NCBI RefSeq assembly: GCF_905220705.1
Contig: NZ_CAJNAT010000007.1
Location: 248,001 to 312,000, forward strand
Direction of reading: 5' to 3'
From: Paraburkholderia domus
Lineage (GTDB): Bacteria; Pseudomonadota; Gammaproteobacteria; Burkholderiales; Burkholderiaceae
DNA length: 64,000 bases
Shown here: piece by piece, positions 17,217-26,096 of the stretch
How the letters are laid out: each line of letters opens with the position of its first letter
Position numbering within the stretch: position 1 is the first letter of the stretch
Notes under the pieces: model-generated
What the model was told of the DNA's origin: nothing
The model's input: the letters and a program-made list of their open reading frames with translations, nothing else
The model's database searches: none
Position numbers and translations under genes: made by a program

Positions 17217-18521
17217 ATGTCATCCGTTGCAGCCGCGTCAGCGCAATACACAGGCACACCGCAGTCATCGCCGGCTTCCGCGTCAGCGCCCGGGTCCCGG
17301 CTTGAGCCACCGTTCGCGCCATCTGTTGCGCCCTCCTCGTTTTATGCATCCAACCCGCTGGTCGTCGCCGCGCAACCGCTGCTCGACGCGCTTGCGCAGA
17401 TCCGCCTCAACCCGAAGGTGACGCCGGAGCGGCTGCGGGCATTTCTGGTCGCGGAAATCAGTCGCTTTCAGACGCGTGCCCAGCAGGCGGCTGTATCGAT
17501 CGAAACGATCGTCGGTGCGCGCTATTGCCTGTGCACCGCGCTCGACGAAGCCGCCGCGCTCGCGCCTTGGGGCGGCAGCGGCGCATGGTCCGCGCACAGT
17601 CTGCTCGTCGCGTTCCATAACGAAACGTGGGGCGGTGAAAAGTTCTTCCACCTGCTCGCTCGTCTATCGACGCAGCCGCGTGAGCACCGTGACCTCATCG
17701 AACTGCAATTTTTCTGTCTCGCGCTGGGATTTCAAGGACGCTATCGCGTGATTCAGAACGGCGCCGCGCAACTCGAAACGCTGATGCGGCGGCTGCACAA
17801 GTTGCTGCACGAGACGACAGGTGGATACGCGCAGCCGCTATCGCCACATTGGCGCGCCACCGACCGCACGCCGTCGCGAGCACTACGCCGCGGGATGCCG
17901 CTATGGATGTGGCTGGCAGGCGCCGCCTTACTCGGCTGCGCGAGCTTCATCGCATTCCTGCTCGCAACCAATGCATACGGCGATCGCACGTATGCGGCGG
18001 TCAATGCGATACGCCTGCCCGAGGTGACGTCGGAGCGTGCGCTCAGCCGCGGCCCGTCACTGACAGCGTTGCTCGAAGCCGACGTGCGGAGCGGCGCCCT
18101 TGCGGTGCGCGACGAAGGCGATCGCAGCGTCATCGCCCTGCGTGGCGACGGACTGTTCGACTCCGGATCGGCTGTCGTGAACGAGGCCGCGTTGCCGGTG
18201 CTCAGTCATATTGCCACCACCCTCGATCGCGTTCCGGGGGACATTCTGATCACTGGACACACGGACAACCAGCCGATCCGCGATCGCCGCTTCCAATCGA
18301 ATCTCGCGTTGTCACTAGCGCGCGCCGAAGCCGTGCGGCAATGGCTGACGTCGGCCGGTCTCGACACACGCCGCGCCGTAAAAGTCGCCGGACGTGGCGA
18401 CCAGCAACCGATCGACAGCAACATGACGATGGCCGGCCGTGCTCGCAACCGGCGGGTCGAGATCGCGGTATATCCCACCTTGCCCGCGCGCCAGGACCTT
18501 GCCCCGACGGCGGACCGATGA
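17217..18521 (+). CDS. tssL: T6SS membrane protein TssL with OmpA-like peptidoglycan-binding domain
   Basis: TssL forms the inner-membrane complex with TssM and contacts the baseplate. The ATG at 17217 is chosen because AAAGG (17203-17207) sits 9 bases upstream; ATG at 17190 lacks a binding site. The 434-residue protein has a low-complexity N-terminus, a cytoplasmic DotU-like helical domain (about 50-220), a membrane helix (about 227-250) and a periplasmic OmpA-like domain (about 310-425). The OmpA domain carries GHTDNQPIRDRRFQSNLALS and RARNRRVEIAV, the usual peptidoglycan-binding signature. It is thus an extended TssL that can anchor itself to the wall. The stop overlaps the tssM start as ATGA. 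Confidence 0.95.
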   Translation: MSSVAAASAQYTGTPQSSPASASAPGSRLEPPFAPSVAPSSFYASNPLVVAAQPLLDALAQIRLNPKVTPERLRAFLVAEISRFQTRAQQAAVSIETIVGARYCLCTALDEAAALAPWGGSGAWSAHSLLVAFHNETWGGEKFFHLLARLSTQPREHRDLIELQFFCLALGFQGRYRVIQNGAAQLETLMRRLHKLLHETTGGYAQPLSPHWRATDRTPSRALRRGMPLWMWLAGAALLGCASFIAFLLATNAYGDRTYAAVNAIRLPEVTSERALSRGPSLTALLEADVRSGALAVRDEGDRSVIALRGDGLFDSGSAVVNEAALPVLSHIATTLDRVPGDILITGHTDNQPIRDRRFQSNLALSLARAEAVRQWLTSAGLDTRRAVKVAGRGDQQPIDSNMTMAGRARNRRVEIAVYPTLPARQDLAPTADR

Positions 18522-21500
18522 ATCTCTTGAAACGTATTTCCGGATGGCTCGCAGGGCTGCTGCGCCAGCTCGATTGGGCAAGTCTGGTGTGGATCGCGCT
18601 CCTCATCGCGCTGATCTGGGTCGTGGGTTCGATGCTGGCGATCGGCGATACACGTCCTTTGGAGACAGAAAGATCCCGTTACGCGCTGATCGCCCTAGTC
18701 CTGCTCGCCTGGGCCTGGCGGCTGGTCCGGCGCATGCGCCAGTCAGGACTGCCTGCCCCGTTGCGTCGCGCACCTTCGGCGCCGCAGACCGACCCCGCCG
18801 ACGACGCGCAACGCCAGCGCCTCGACGACCTGCGCGCGCGCTTCAATCATGCGCGCTACGTGCTGCGGCACGCCGCCGTCCCCGACGGCCGGCCAGTCGA
18901 ATGGTTCGACAGACTGACCGGGAGGCACCTGTACCGGCTGCCGTGGTACCTGGTCGTGGGCAGCGCCGGAGCGGGTAAAACGGCCGCACTGCTCAATGGC
19001 GGCCTCGAACTGTCGATCGCCGAGCAGGCCGCGCGCGCAGCCCGCCGGCGCGCGGAGCCGACCCGCGAGTGCGACTGGTGGTTCAGTAACGATGCGATTC
19101 TCGTCGATACGCCCGGCGCCTATCTCGACGCGGCCGATACCACAGAGACCCGCGACGCCGAATGGCGCGAGTTGCTGACCTTGCTCAGGCGGCATCGTCC
19201 ACGTCAGCCGTTGAGCGGGGTCATCCTTGCAGTCGGCATAGACGCGTTGCTGACACTCGACGAAGCCGGGCGCGCAGCCTACGCAACGCGCCTGCGAAAG
19301 CCTCTGCAAGTGATGCAGCACACGCTCGGCATGCGCGTACCCGTCTATCTATGCATCACCCGGATGGATCGTCTCGACGGTTTCCGCGCCTACTTTTCCA
19401 GTCTGAATCGCGACGGCCGTGCGCAGGCGTGGGGTGCCGCATTTGAATCCGGCGACGGTTCGCCGGCTGAGACCTGCCGTCACGCTTTTCAAGCGCTGTT
19501 GCAACGCGTGGCCGATGGCTTGCGCGACGTGCTGATCGTCGAGCCCGACGCCGACAGCCGGGCGCGCGCCTTTCTCTTTCCGCAACAGTTCGCGAGCATC
19601 GAGACACCGCTGGTCGATTTCTATGAGGTGCTGTTTCGACCGTCGTCGCTTGAAACCAATCTGCTGTCGCGTGGCGTCTATTTCACGAGCGCGCAGCAAG
19701 GCGGCCTTTGTATCGATCGCGCGCAGCCGGTGACAAAGCTGCAGATGGGCATAGCCGATTCGCCACCTGCGCCCGCCGAGCCGCCGGGACAGCTGAGCTA
19801 CTTTCTGAAGCAATGGCTGCGCGATGCCGTGTTCGCCGATGCAGGATTTGCAGGTCCAAGCCGTGGCTCGCAACGCCGGCGTCTCATTGTCCACTCGGTT
19901 ATCGCTGCGGTGGTCAGTGTTGGGCTGCTCGGACTGCTGGCCGTCTGCGCAATCAGTTATGCGCACAACCGCGCCTACCTTGATGATGTCTCCGCGCACG
20001 TGCTCGCGTTCAATCAGCAGGCTGCGCGGCCCATTACGCTCACGACCGGCGACTTGCAACCGTTATCGCCGATGCTCGACGCGCTGCGGGCCTTGCCGCG
20101 CAGCGAACAGGTCGACCCCGACGCACCGACTGGCTGGCGTTACGGTATGGGCCTTTATCAAGGCGCCAGGATCACCGAAGCAAGCAACGCGCTCTACCAT
20201 CGCGCACTCGACGAAAAACTGCTGCCGCAGGCCGCTGCACGCCTCGAGCGCATGCTGGCCGACGCAGCACCCGACGACACCGACTATTCGTATGAAGCGC
20301 TCAAGGCCTATCTGATGCTTTACGACGCATCCCACTACGACGCCGGGTTTCTCACTGCGTGGCTGACCCTCGACACCGCCGGCGCGCTGCCCGCCGATTT
20401 GACACAAGACGAGCGCACGCGTCTGGAAGCGCATCTCGCGAACCTGTTCGCGTCGCGCGTCGTCGTATCGCCTTACGCGTTCAACGCACCGCTTGTCGAC
20501 GCGGTACGCGCAAGGCTCGCGCGCGAATCGCCCGCGCAACGCGCGTACCACCAGCTACGCCGCGAACTGCTGCGCACCATGCGCAACGCACCCGTCTCGG
20601 TGGCCAGCGCCGGCGGTCCGCAAACGGCGTTGGTATTGACACGCAGAAGCGGCAAGCCGCTTACCGACGGCATTGCGGGCCTCTACACCTATCACGGCTA
20701 CTGGGATGTGTTCGAGCCGCGCGTTACCTCGGCGACTGCCCGCTTGCAAAGCGAAGACCCATGGGTTCTCGGTACGCGTTCGTCGCCGGCAATGGATAAC
20801 GCACACGTCGCATTGGAAATCCGGCGCGCCTACCTGAACGACTACATCCAGGTGTGGGACGCTTATCTGAACGACCTCAGCATCGTGGATAGCCAGTCGC
20901 TTGCGCAAAGTATGCAGATCGCGCGCACCTTGTCGGCGCCCGACTCGCCGCTCAAGCAATTCCTGCAAGCCGCCGCCGATGAAACAACTTTGCTTCGGAC
21001 GCGCGGCGACAGCGAGCTGCCCGCTCCGGGAGCATTACAAAAACGCATCGGTGAAGCGAGGGAATCGCTGAGCGCAATGTTTGGCCGTGCTTCGCCGGCG
21101 TCGTCGTCGCCTCCTGCCGACGACAAACCGGAAGGCATCGTCGACAGTCACTTCGAAAACTTGCGGCGTCTGATGGCAGGCGGCAGCAATCCGGCGGGTG
21201 GCACGCCGCTGGAAAGCAATCTGCGTGTGCTCGACGAGCTGTATAGCTATCTCACAGCCGCCGACGCTGCCCTGGCGAGCGGCAGTCCGCCACCACAAAC
21301 CGACGTCTTCAATAAGTTGCAGGCTGACGCAGGGCGTCTACCCATACCGCTAAGAAAGATTTTTAGTGATCTGTCACAGGCGAGCGCGGCGCAGGTGAGC
21401 GGTGGAGCACGGCGCAATGTAGCGTTGGATGCACAAGGCAGCCTCGGCCCGGCGTGCCGTCAGGCCATCGCCGGGCGCTATCCGTTTGCGCGTGACTCGA

Positions 21501-22102
21501 GCCGCGACGTCGCTCTGAACGATTTCACGCGGTTGTTCGCATCGGGTGGGCTAATGGACAGTTTCTTCCAGAAGAATCTGGCGTCGCAGATCGACGTGCG
21601 CGACGGCCGCTGGACCTTCCGGCGCGACACCAGCGGCAGAGCCATTGCGGACAGCCGTCTGATCGGCGCTTTCCAGAACGCGGAGACGATTCGCAACGTT
21701 TTTTTCGCCGCAGGCGCGGCGACACCGTCGCTGCAGATCGAACTGACGCCGTTGGAACTCGACCCGGGCATCACACAATACACGCTGGATGTCGACGGGC
21801 AGACGATGCGCTATGCGCACGGACCACCGCTGCCGATGGCGGTCAAATGGCCGGGGGGGCGCGGCGTAGGCCTTGTCAGCCTGCAAATCAGCACGCAAAA
21901 CGGTTCCGACGGCGTGCAGACTCAGGGGCCGTGGGCGCTCTATCGACTCTTCGACAAGGCGCGCATCGCACCGGGCGCCGCGCCCGAAAGCTTCACTGCC
22001 ACCTTCGATTTCGGCGGCCGGAAACTGGCGCTTCGCGTGACCGCAAGCAGTAGTTACAACCCGTTCCAGCTACCTCAAATGAAAGCCTTCTCATGTCCGT
22101 GA
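18518..22102 (+). CDS. tssM: T6SS inner-membrane protein TssM (IcmF family)
   Basis: TssM spans the inner membrane and crosses the periplasm to TssJ. The 1194-residue protein has two N-terminal membrane helices (about 22-42 and 54-71), a cytoplasmic NTPase-like domain with an intact Walker A motif GSAGAGKT (148-155) and a likely DTPGAYLD Walker B region, a third helix near residues 457-480, and a large periplasmic part. The ATG at 18518 overlaps the tssL stop; the longer upstream frame overlaps tssL and is not coding. Some TssM proteins lack the Walker A motif, so its presence here suggests a nucleotide-binding form. Confidence 0.96.
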   Translation: MNLLKRISGWLAGLLRQLDWASLVWIALLIALIWVVGSMLAIGDTRPLETERSRYALIALVLLAWAWRLVRRMRQSGLPAPLRRAPSAPQTDPADDAQRQRLDDLRARFNHARYVLRHAAVPDGRPVEWFDRLTGRHLYRLPWYLVVGSAGAGKTAALLNGGLELSIAEQAARAARRRAEPTRECDWWFSNDAILVDTPGAYLDAADTTETRDAEWRELLTLLRRHRPRQPLSGVILAVGIDALLTLDEAGRAAYATRLRKPLQVMQHTLGMRVPVYLCITRMDRLDGFRAYFSSLNRDGRAQAWGAAFESGDGSPAETCRHAFQALLQRVADGLRDVLIVEPDADSRARAFLFPQQFASIETPLVDFYEVLFRPSSLETNLLSRGVYFTSAQQGGLCIDRAQPVTKLQMGIADSPPAPAEPPGQLSYFLKQWLRDAVFADAGFAGPSRGSQRRRLIVHSVIAAVVSVGLLGLLAVCAISYAHNRAYLDDVSAHVLAFNQQAARPITLTTGDLQPLSPMLDALRALPRSEQVDPDAPTGWRYGMGLYQGARITEASNALYHRALDEKLLPQAAARLERMLADAAPDDTDYSYEALKAYLMLYDASHYDAGFLTAWLTLDTAGALPADLTQDERTRLEAHLANLFASRVVVSPYAFNAPLVDAVRARLARESPAQRAYHQLRRELLRTMRNAPVSVASAGGPQTALVLTRRSGKPLTDGIAGLYTYHGYWDVFEPRVTSATARLQSEDPWVLGTRSSPAMDNAHVALEIRRAYLNDYIQVWDAYLNDLSIVDSQSLAQSMQIARTLSAPDSPLKQFLQAAADETTLLRTRGDSELPAPGALQKRIGEARESLSAMFGRASPASSSPPADDKPEGIVDSHFENLRRLMAGGSNPAGGTPLESNLRVLDELYSYLTAADAALASGSPPPQTDVFNKLQADAGRLPIPLRKIFSDLSQASAAQVSGGARRNVALDAQGSLGPACRQAIAGRYPFARDSSRDVALNDFTRLFASGGLMDSFFQKNLASQIDVRDGRWTFRRDTSGRAIADSRLIGAFQNAETIRNVFFAAGAATPSLQIELTPLELDPGITQYTLDVDGQTMRYAHGPPLPMAVKWPGGRGVGLVSLQISTQNGSDGVQTQGPWALYRLFDKARIAPGAAPESFTATFDFGGRKLALRVTASSSYNPFQLPQMKAFSCP

Positions 22103-22129
22103 GAATCGCTCGCTGCAGGAAACACGAAG

Positions 22130-23257
22130 ATGCTCCAGCCAACTCTTAAGCTCACTATTCTCGCCAGCCACGGCAAAGCGTTTGCGAACGGCGCGTGCGC
22201 AAGCTTCGATGCACAGGGCGGCAACATCGGCCGCGCAGCCGGCAACGTACTCAGACTTCCGGACGACCATGCCGTCGCGGACCGCCACGCGGCCGTGCGG
22301 GCGCACGAGGACGCGTGGCACCTGCTCAACACCAGCGGGCACGCAACGCTGACGGTAAATGGCAAGCTCGTCGCCGCGGGTCAGGAAACCCGCGTGCGGT
22401 CAGGCGATATCGTCAATATCGGCGGTTATGTCTTGCAGGCAGCCGAGACGTTGCCGCCGACATGGGACCTCCAGCTGCAAAGGCCCTCGAGCGCCGCTTC
22501 TCAGGACTTGAACCCGTCACGAGCAGACAGTGCGGACAAGCCGGGCATGCGAGGAACGCCGCCCCTGGATCCTTTAGGATTCGGCCGCCTGAACGGCCTG
22601 ACGGACGACGAGCCGCCTTCCGCCGGCCTGGACGGGCTACTGGATATGCCAGTCGACCCGCTTGCGCTGTTTGGTTCTCCGCGGAGTGGATGGAGTCACG
22701 CGAACGATACGAATTCATCGGACTTATTCGCCGACGTTGCCGGCAGCTCGCCAGCCAGCGGTTTTGAAGCCCCTCTCATGGACGGACTACGCGGTTTCGC
22801 CATGCGGGACGATGCACCGGGACAAGGTTCGCCTCTGCGCGTAAAGATCGCAAAGGCGCATTCGCCCGACCAAACGAACAGCACGCCAGCCAAGATCGCA
22901 ATCGCAGCAACGCCCTCTGTCCCGGCGTTCGACGACCCTGCTCAAGCGATCGAACGTACCGCTCGGGTAGCGCCGATGGCGGTTCCGCAATACGGCGAAC
23001 ATTCGCAAGTAAAAGCCGCGTTTCGCCACGGTGAGCCAGTCAAACTCACCCCGGCGAGCGTGCCTGAGGGTTTGACGGACTTAGCGCAGGCACCGCGACG
23101 GGACAGCCGCGACGGTTCGGCGCCCATGCTGCTCGCGCTAAGCGAGGCATTTCTGGAGGGTGCAGGCGTGCGCCCCGACGGGCTCGCCGAAGCGACCTTC
23201 ACGCCCGACTTCATGCGCGCCCTAGGCGTGTTCGTGCGCACGCTGAGGGAGCGGTAG
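22130..23257 (+). CDS. FHA-domain T6SS accessory protein, C-terminally short
   Basis: The N-terminal 95 residues form a forkhead-associated domain (GRAAGNVLRLPD, ADRHAAVRA), which binds phosphothreonine peptides in T6SS post-translational control. A long proline- and serine-rich linker follows. The end (LSEAFLEGAGVRPDG and FMRALGVFVRTLRER) matches the start of the C-terminal domain of T6SS FHA proteins (TagH/Fha1-like), but the protein stops there, before the charged helix and terminal motif I would expect. At 375 residues it looks truncated. The ATG at 22130 has AGGA nine bases upstream. No PpkA kinase or PppA phosphatase gene lies in the window. Confidence 0.82.
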   Translation: MLQPTLKLTILASHGKAFANGACASFDAQGGNIGRAAGNVLRLPDDHAVADRHAAVRAHEDAWHLLNTSGHATLTVNGKLVAAGQETRVRSGDIVNIGGYVLQAAETLPPTWDLQLQRPSSAASQDLNPSRADSADKPGMRGTPPLDPLGFGRLNGLTDDEPPSAGLDGLLDMPVDPLALFGSPRSGWSHANDTNSSDLFADVAGSSPASGFEAPLMDGLRGFAMRDDAPGQGSPLRVKIAKAHSPDQTNSTPAKIAIAATPSVPAFDDPAQAIERTARVAPMAVPQYGEHSQVKAAFRHGEPVKLTPASVPEGLTDLAQAPRRDSRDGSAPMLLALSEAFLEGAGVRPDGLAEATFTPDFMRALGVFVRTLRER

Positions 23258-23312
23258 GCGCACCGCCGCCGCGTTTCGGGCCACCCAAGCGGGCGGTTCG
23301 TCCAGCCCCCTC

Positions 23313-23321
23313 TGCTATATT
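23313..23321 (+). promoter_or_regulatory. Possible extended -10 promoter for the CorB-like gene
   Basis: TGC directly followed by TATATT (23316-23321) is a good extended -10 element 33 bases before the GTG start. No good -35 box is seen, which is acceptable for this promoter class. Predicted by eye only. Confidence 0.4.
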
Positions 23322-23353
23322 CTCTCCATCCCGTCCTCTATCCTTCGCTACGC

Positions 23354-24658
23354 GTGGAACAACTTCCCTTATGGGCGCAGATCTGCGCCGTCTTTCTGCT
23401 GCTTATCTGCTCCAGCTTCTTTTCGATTTCCGAAACGGCGATGATGGCGATCAACCGTCATCGTCTGAAACACCTTGCCAACCAGAATGCGCTCGGCGCA
23501 AAGACCACTCAGGGTCTTCTGGCGCACACCGACCAGCTGCTGAGCGTGGTACTGATCGGCAACAATCTCTTCAACACGATCATTCCGGTGCTCACCACCT
23601 CGATCGCACTGCATACGTTCGGCCGCAATAACGTCGTGCTGTCGATCGCGACCGGCATCGTCGCGTTCCTGATCATCGTATTCGCGGAAATCACGCCGAA
23701 AATCGTCGGCGCGACGTTCCCTGAGAAGATCGCCCTACCGGCCAGCCTGCTGATCGCACCGATGATGCGGATCGGCAAGCCGCTCGTCTGGTTCGTCAAT
23801 CTGTTCGCGAACGCGATCTTGCGCGTGCTGCATATCAATACCAAAGGCGCGCACGATCAGCGGCTCTCAACCGAAGAGTTGCGCACCATCGTGCTCGAAT
23901 CAGGCAGCTTCATGCCGACCAAGCACCGCAGCATTCTGTTGAACCTGTTCGACCTCGAGAACATCTCCGTCGACGACGTAATGATCCCGCGCCGCCGCAT
24001 CGAAGCGCTCGACTTCGACGCGCCGTTCGAACAGATCCTGCATCAGCTGGAAACCTGCTATCACAACAAGCTGATCGTCTATCAAGGCGACATCGACCGG
24101 GTGCTCGGCGTGCTGCACGTGCGCAAAACGCTGGCTGCCCTGCACAACCAGGAACTGGAGCGCGAGACGCTGCGCGAGTTGCTGGCCGAGCCGTATTTCG
24201 TGCCGAGCGGCACGCCGGTATTCCAGCAACTACAGTACTTCCAGGAAAGCCGTCACCGCACGGCGCTGGTTGTGAACGAATACGGCGAGTTGCAAGGGCT
24301 GGTCACGCCGGAAGACATCATCGAAGAGCTGATCGGTGAATTCACTACGTCGATTCCGCGTAGCGCCAATTCGCGCGGCGGCTGGAACGAGAGCGGCGAA
24401 TGTATCGTTGCGGGCAGCATGCCGTTGCGCGAACTGAACCGCTGGCTGCATCTCACGCTGCCGACCGACGGACCGAAGACGCTCAACGGGCTGATTCTCG
24501 AAATACTCGAAGAGATTCCCGACGGCGACGTGTGCGTGCAGATCGGTGAGATGAAACTCGAAGTGATGCGCAGCGACGACCAGGCGATTCGCACCGTCAA
24601 ACTGTTCAGACCACCCGCTCGCGCGGGCGCAAAAGCCGTCAAGGCCGCGCGCAGCTAA
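23354..24658 (+). CDS. CNNM/CorB-like membrane protein with CBS domains (HlyC/CorC family)
   Basis: The 434-residue protein has an N-terminal DUF21 (CNNM) membrane domain of about 190 residues with several helices (for example residues 6-25 and 93-115), a pair of CBS domains (about 205-335) and a C-terminal CorC_HlyC domain (about 350-425). E. coli YfjD/CorB has the same layout and length. The family is linked to magnesium or cobalt export and resistance, but the substrate here is not shown. The start is GTG at 23354. It stands alone between the T6SS locus and the pil genes. Confidence 0.85.
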   Translation: MEQLPLWAQICAVFLLLICSSFFSISETAMMAINRHRLKHLANQNALGAKTTQGLLAHTDQLLSVVLIGNNLFNTIIPVLTTSIALHTFGRNNVVLSIATGIVAFLIIVFAEITPKIVGATFPEKIALPASLLIAPMMRIGKPLVWFVNLFANAILRVLHINTKGAHDQRLSTEELRTIVLESGSFMPTKHRSILLNLFDLENISVDDVMIPRRRIEALDFDAPFEQILHQLETCYHNKLIVYQGDIDRVLGVLHVRKTLAALHNQELERETLRELLAEPYFVPSGTPVFQQLQYFQESRHRTALVVNEYGELQGLVTPEDIIEELIGEFTTSIPRSANSRGGWNESGECIVAGSMPLRELNRWLHLTLPTDGPKTLNGLILEILEEIPDGDVCVQIGEMKLEVMRSDDQAIRTVKLFRPPARAGAKAVKAARS

Positions 24659-24788
24659 GCCCTGCACGGCGCAGCATTACACATGGGCGCAGCGTGCGCC
24701 ATTAGCCGATTGGCTGAATGGTGGTGCCAGCGGGCTTACCGGATGATCGAGTCGTCATGTTCTACAGGCGGCTCATCACCGGTCTCTC
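24659..24788. other. Short intergenic region before pilB
   Basis: It contains an imperfect hairpin, GGCGCA-GCG-TGCGCC at 24686-24701, and a second small one at AGCCGATTGGCT, with no T tract. I see no gene and no convincing promoter. Confidence 0.4.
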
Positions 24789-26096
24789 ATGCAAGATCCA
24801 TTTCAACACGCGGCGTCTTTGCGGCCCGTCGTCTTCGATAGCGAAAGCCCGCCCAGACCCAGGCACAATGCCTTTGCGGCCGATGCCAGTGTCAGTGCCA
24901 ACCTCAACCCGAGTCTCGCCGATTCCGACAACGCGCCTGCCGTGCGCCTGCTGACCGACACGCTGCAGGAGGCAACCCGCCGCAATGCGTCGGACCTGCA
25001 CATCGAGCCGGCGGAGCATGGCTGGCGCATGCGTTTGCGCATTGACGGCGTGCTGCATGAAATCCCTCAACCCCCTGCGCATCTGCGCGACGCGTTCATC
25101 ACGCGCGTGAAGGTGCTGGCGCGCATGGATATCGCCGAGCGGCGCGTGCCGCAGGATGGCCGGCTGCGCATTGCCACGTCACCCGGCCGCGTCGAAGACT
25201 ATCGCGTCAACTCCCTGCCTACCCTATTCGGTGAAAAGCTGGTGTTGCGCCGACTCGACGCGCTACCCACCGATCTTTCGCTCGACTCGCTCGGTCTCGA
25301 TCTGCAGCAACGCGAAGCCGTCGATGCCGCGATTCGCGCGCCGCACGGCCTTGTGCTCGTCACCGGACCTACCGGAAGCGGCAAGACGCTGTCGCTTTAC
25401 TGCTTCCTTCACATGCTCAACGACGAGGCGCGCAATCTTTGCTCAGTGGAGGATCCGGCGGAAATTCAGCTGGCGGGTATCAATCAGGTCAGCGTCCGCG
25501 AAAAGGCCGGCCTGACATTCGCGGTGGCGCTGCGCGCGTTTCTCCGTCAGGACCCTGATGTGATCATGGTTGGCGAAATCCGCGACGACGAAACCGCTGA
25601 TGTTGCCGTGAAGGCCGCGCAGACCGGCCACCTCGTCCTGTCGACCTTGCATACGAATGACGCGCCCGCTGCCGTCGCGCGCCTGATCGACATCGGTGTC
25701 GAGCCGTACAACCTGGCCGCCGCGCTCAGGATGGTGACGGCACAACGGCTTGTGCGGCGGCTCTGCCTGGCGTGCCGCGCACCCGCGCAGCAATCGGTGG
25801 CGGCGCTGCGAGCAGCCGGTTTCGCCTACGATCAGCTCGACGGCTGGCAACCATTCGCCGCGACCGGATGCACGGCCTGCCACGATATCGGCTATCGGGG
25901 CCGTGTCGGGGTCCATCAGGTGATGCCTGTCTCCGATGCGATGCGTGAGTTGATCGTGGCACGCGCAGGCACCCATGAGCTGGCCCGGCTCGCGCAAACT
26001 GAACAGGTCGCCACCTTGCGCGCCGCCGCTTTGGCGCGTGTGCGCGACGGCACCACGAGTCTCGCCGAAGCACTGGCGGCAACCGAGGTCGCATGA
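24789..26096 (+). CDS. pilB: Type IV pilus assembly ATPase PilB (GspE family), short N-terminus
   Basis: PilB powers pilin polymerisation from the cytoplasm. The 435-residue protein has Walker A GPTGSGKT (193-200), an Asp box, Walker B DPDVIMVGEIRD (255-266), the His box GHLVLSTLHTND (280-291) and a zinc-binding set of cysteines at 326, 329, 361 and 364. It is shorter than the 560-570 residues of full PilB because the N1/GSPII_E_N domain is missing; only a short loop of about 45 residues precedes the N2-like domain. It overlaps pilC by four bases. No pilin gene is adjacent. Confidence 0.88.
   Translation: MQDPFQHAASLRPVVFDSESPPRPRHNAFAADASVSANLNPSLADSDNAPAVRLLTDTLQEATRRNASDLHIEPAEHGWRMRLRIDGVLHEIPQPPAHLRDAFITRVKVLARMDIAERRVPQDGRLRIATSPGRVEDYRVNSLPTLFGEKLVLRRLDALPTDLSLDSLGLDLQQREAVDAAIRAPHGLVLVTGPTGSGKTLSLYCFLHMLNDEARNLCSVEDPAEIQLAGINQVSVREKAGLTFAVALRAFLRQDPDVIMVGEIRDDETADVAVKAAQTGHLVLSTLHTNDAPAAVARLIDIGVEPYNLAAALRMVTAQRLVRRLCLACRAPAQQSVAALRAAGFAYDQLDGWQPFAATGCTACHDIGYRGRVGVHQVMPVSDAMRELIVARAGTHELARLAQTEQVATLRAAALARVRDGTTSLAEALAATEVA

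Noticed and set aside
145..23353. T6SS locus as an island integrated into tRNA-Pro
   Set aside because: I looked for a copy of the tRNA 3' end (GGTTCGAATCC with flanks) near the right end of the locus and found none, and there is no integrase gene. The tRNA association remains only suggestive.
24686..24701. Hairpin after the CorB-like gene as a terminator
   Set aside because: The stem is short and no T tract follows on either strand.
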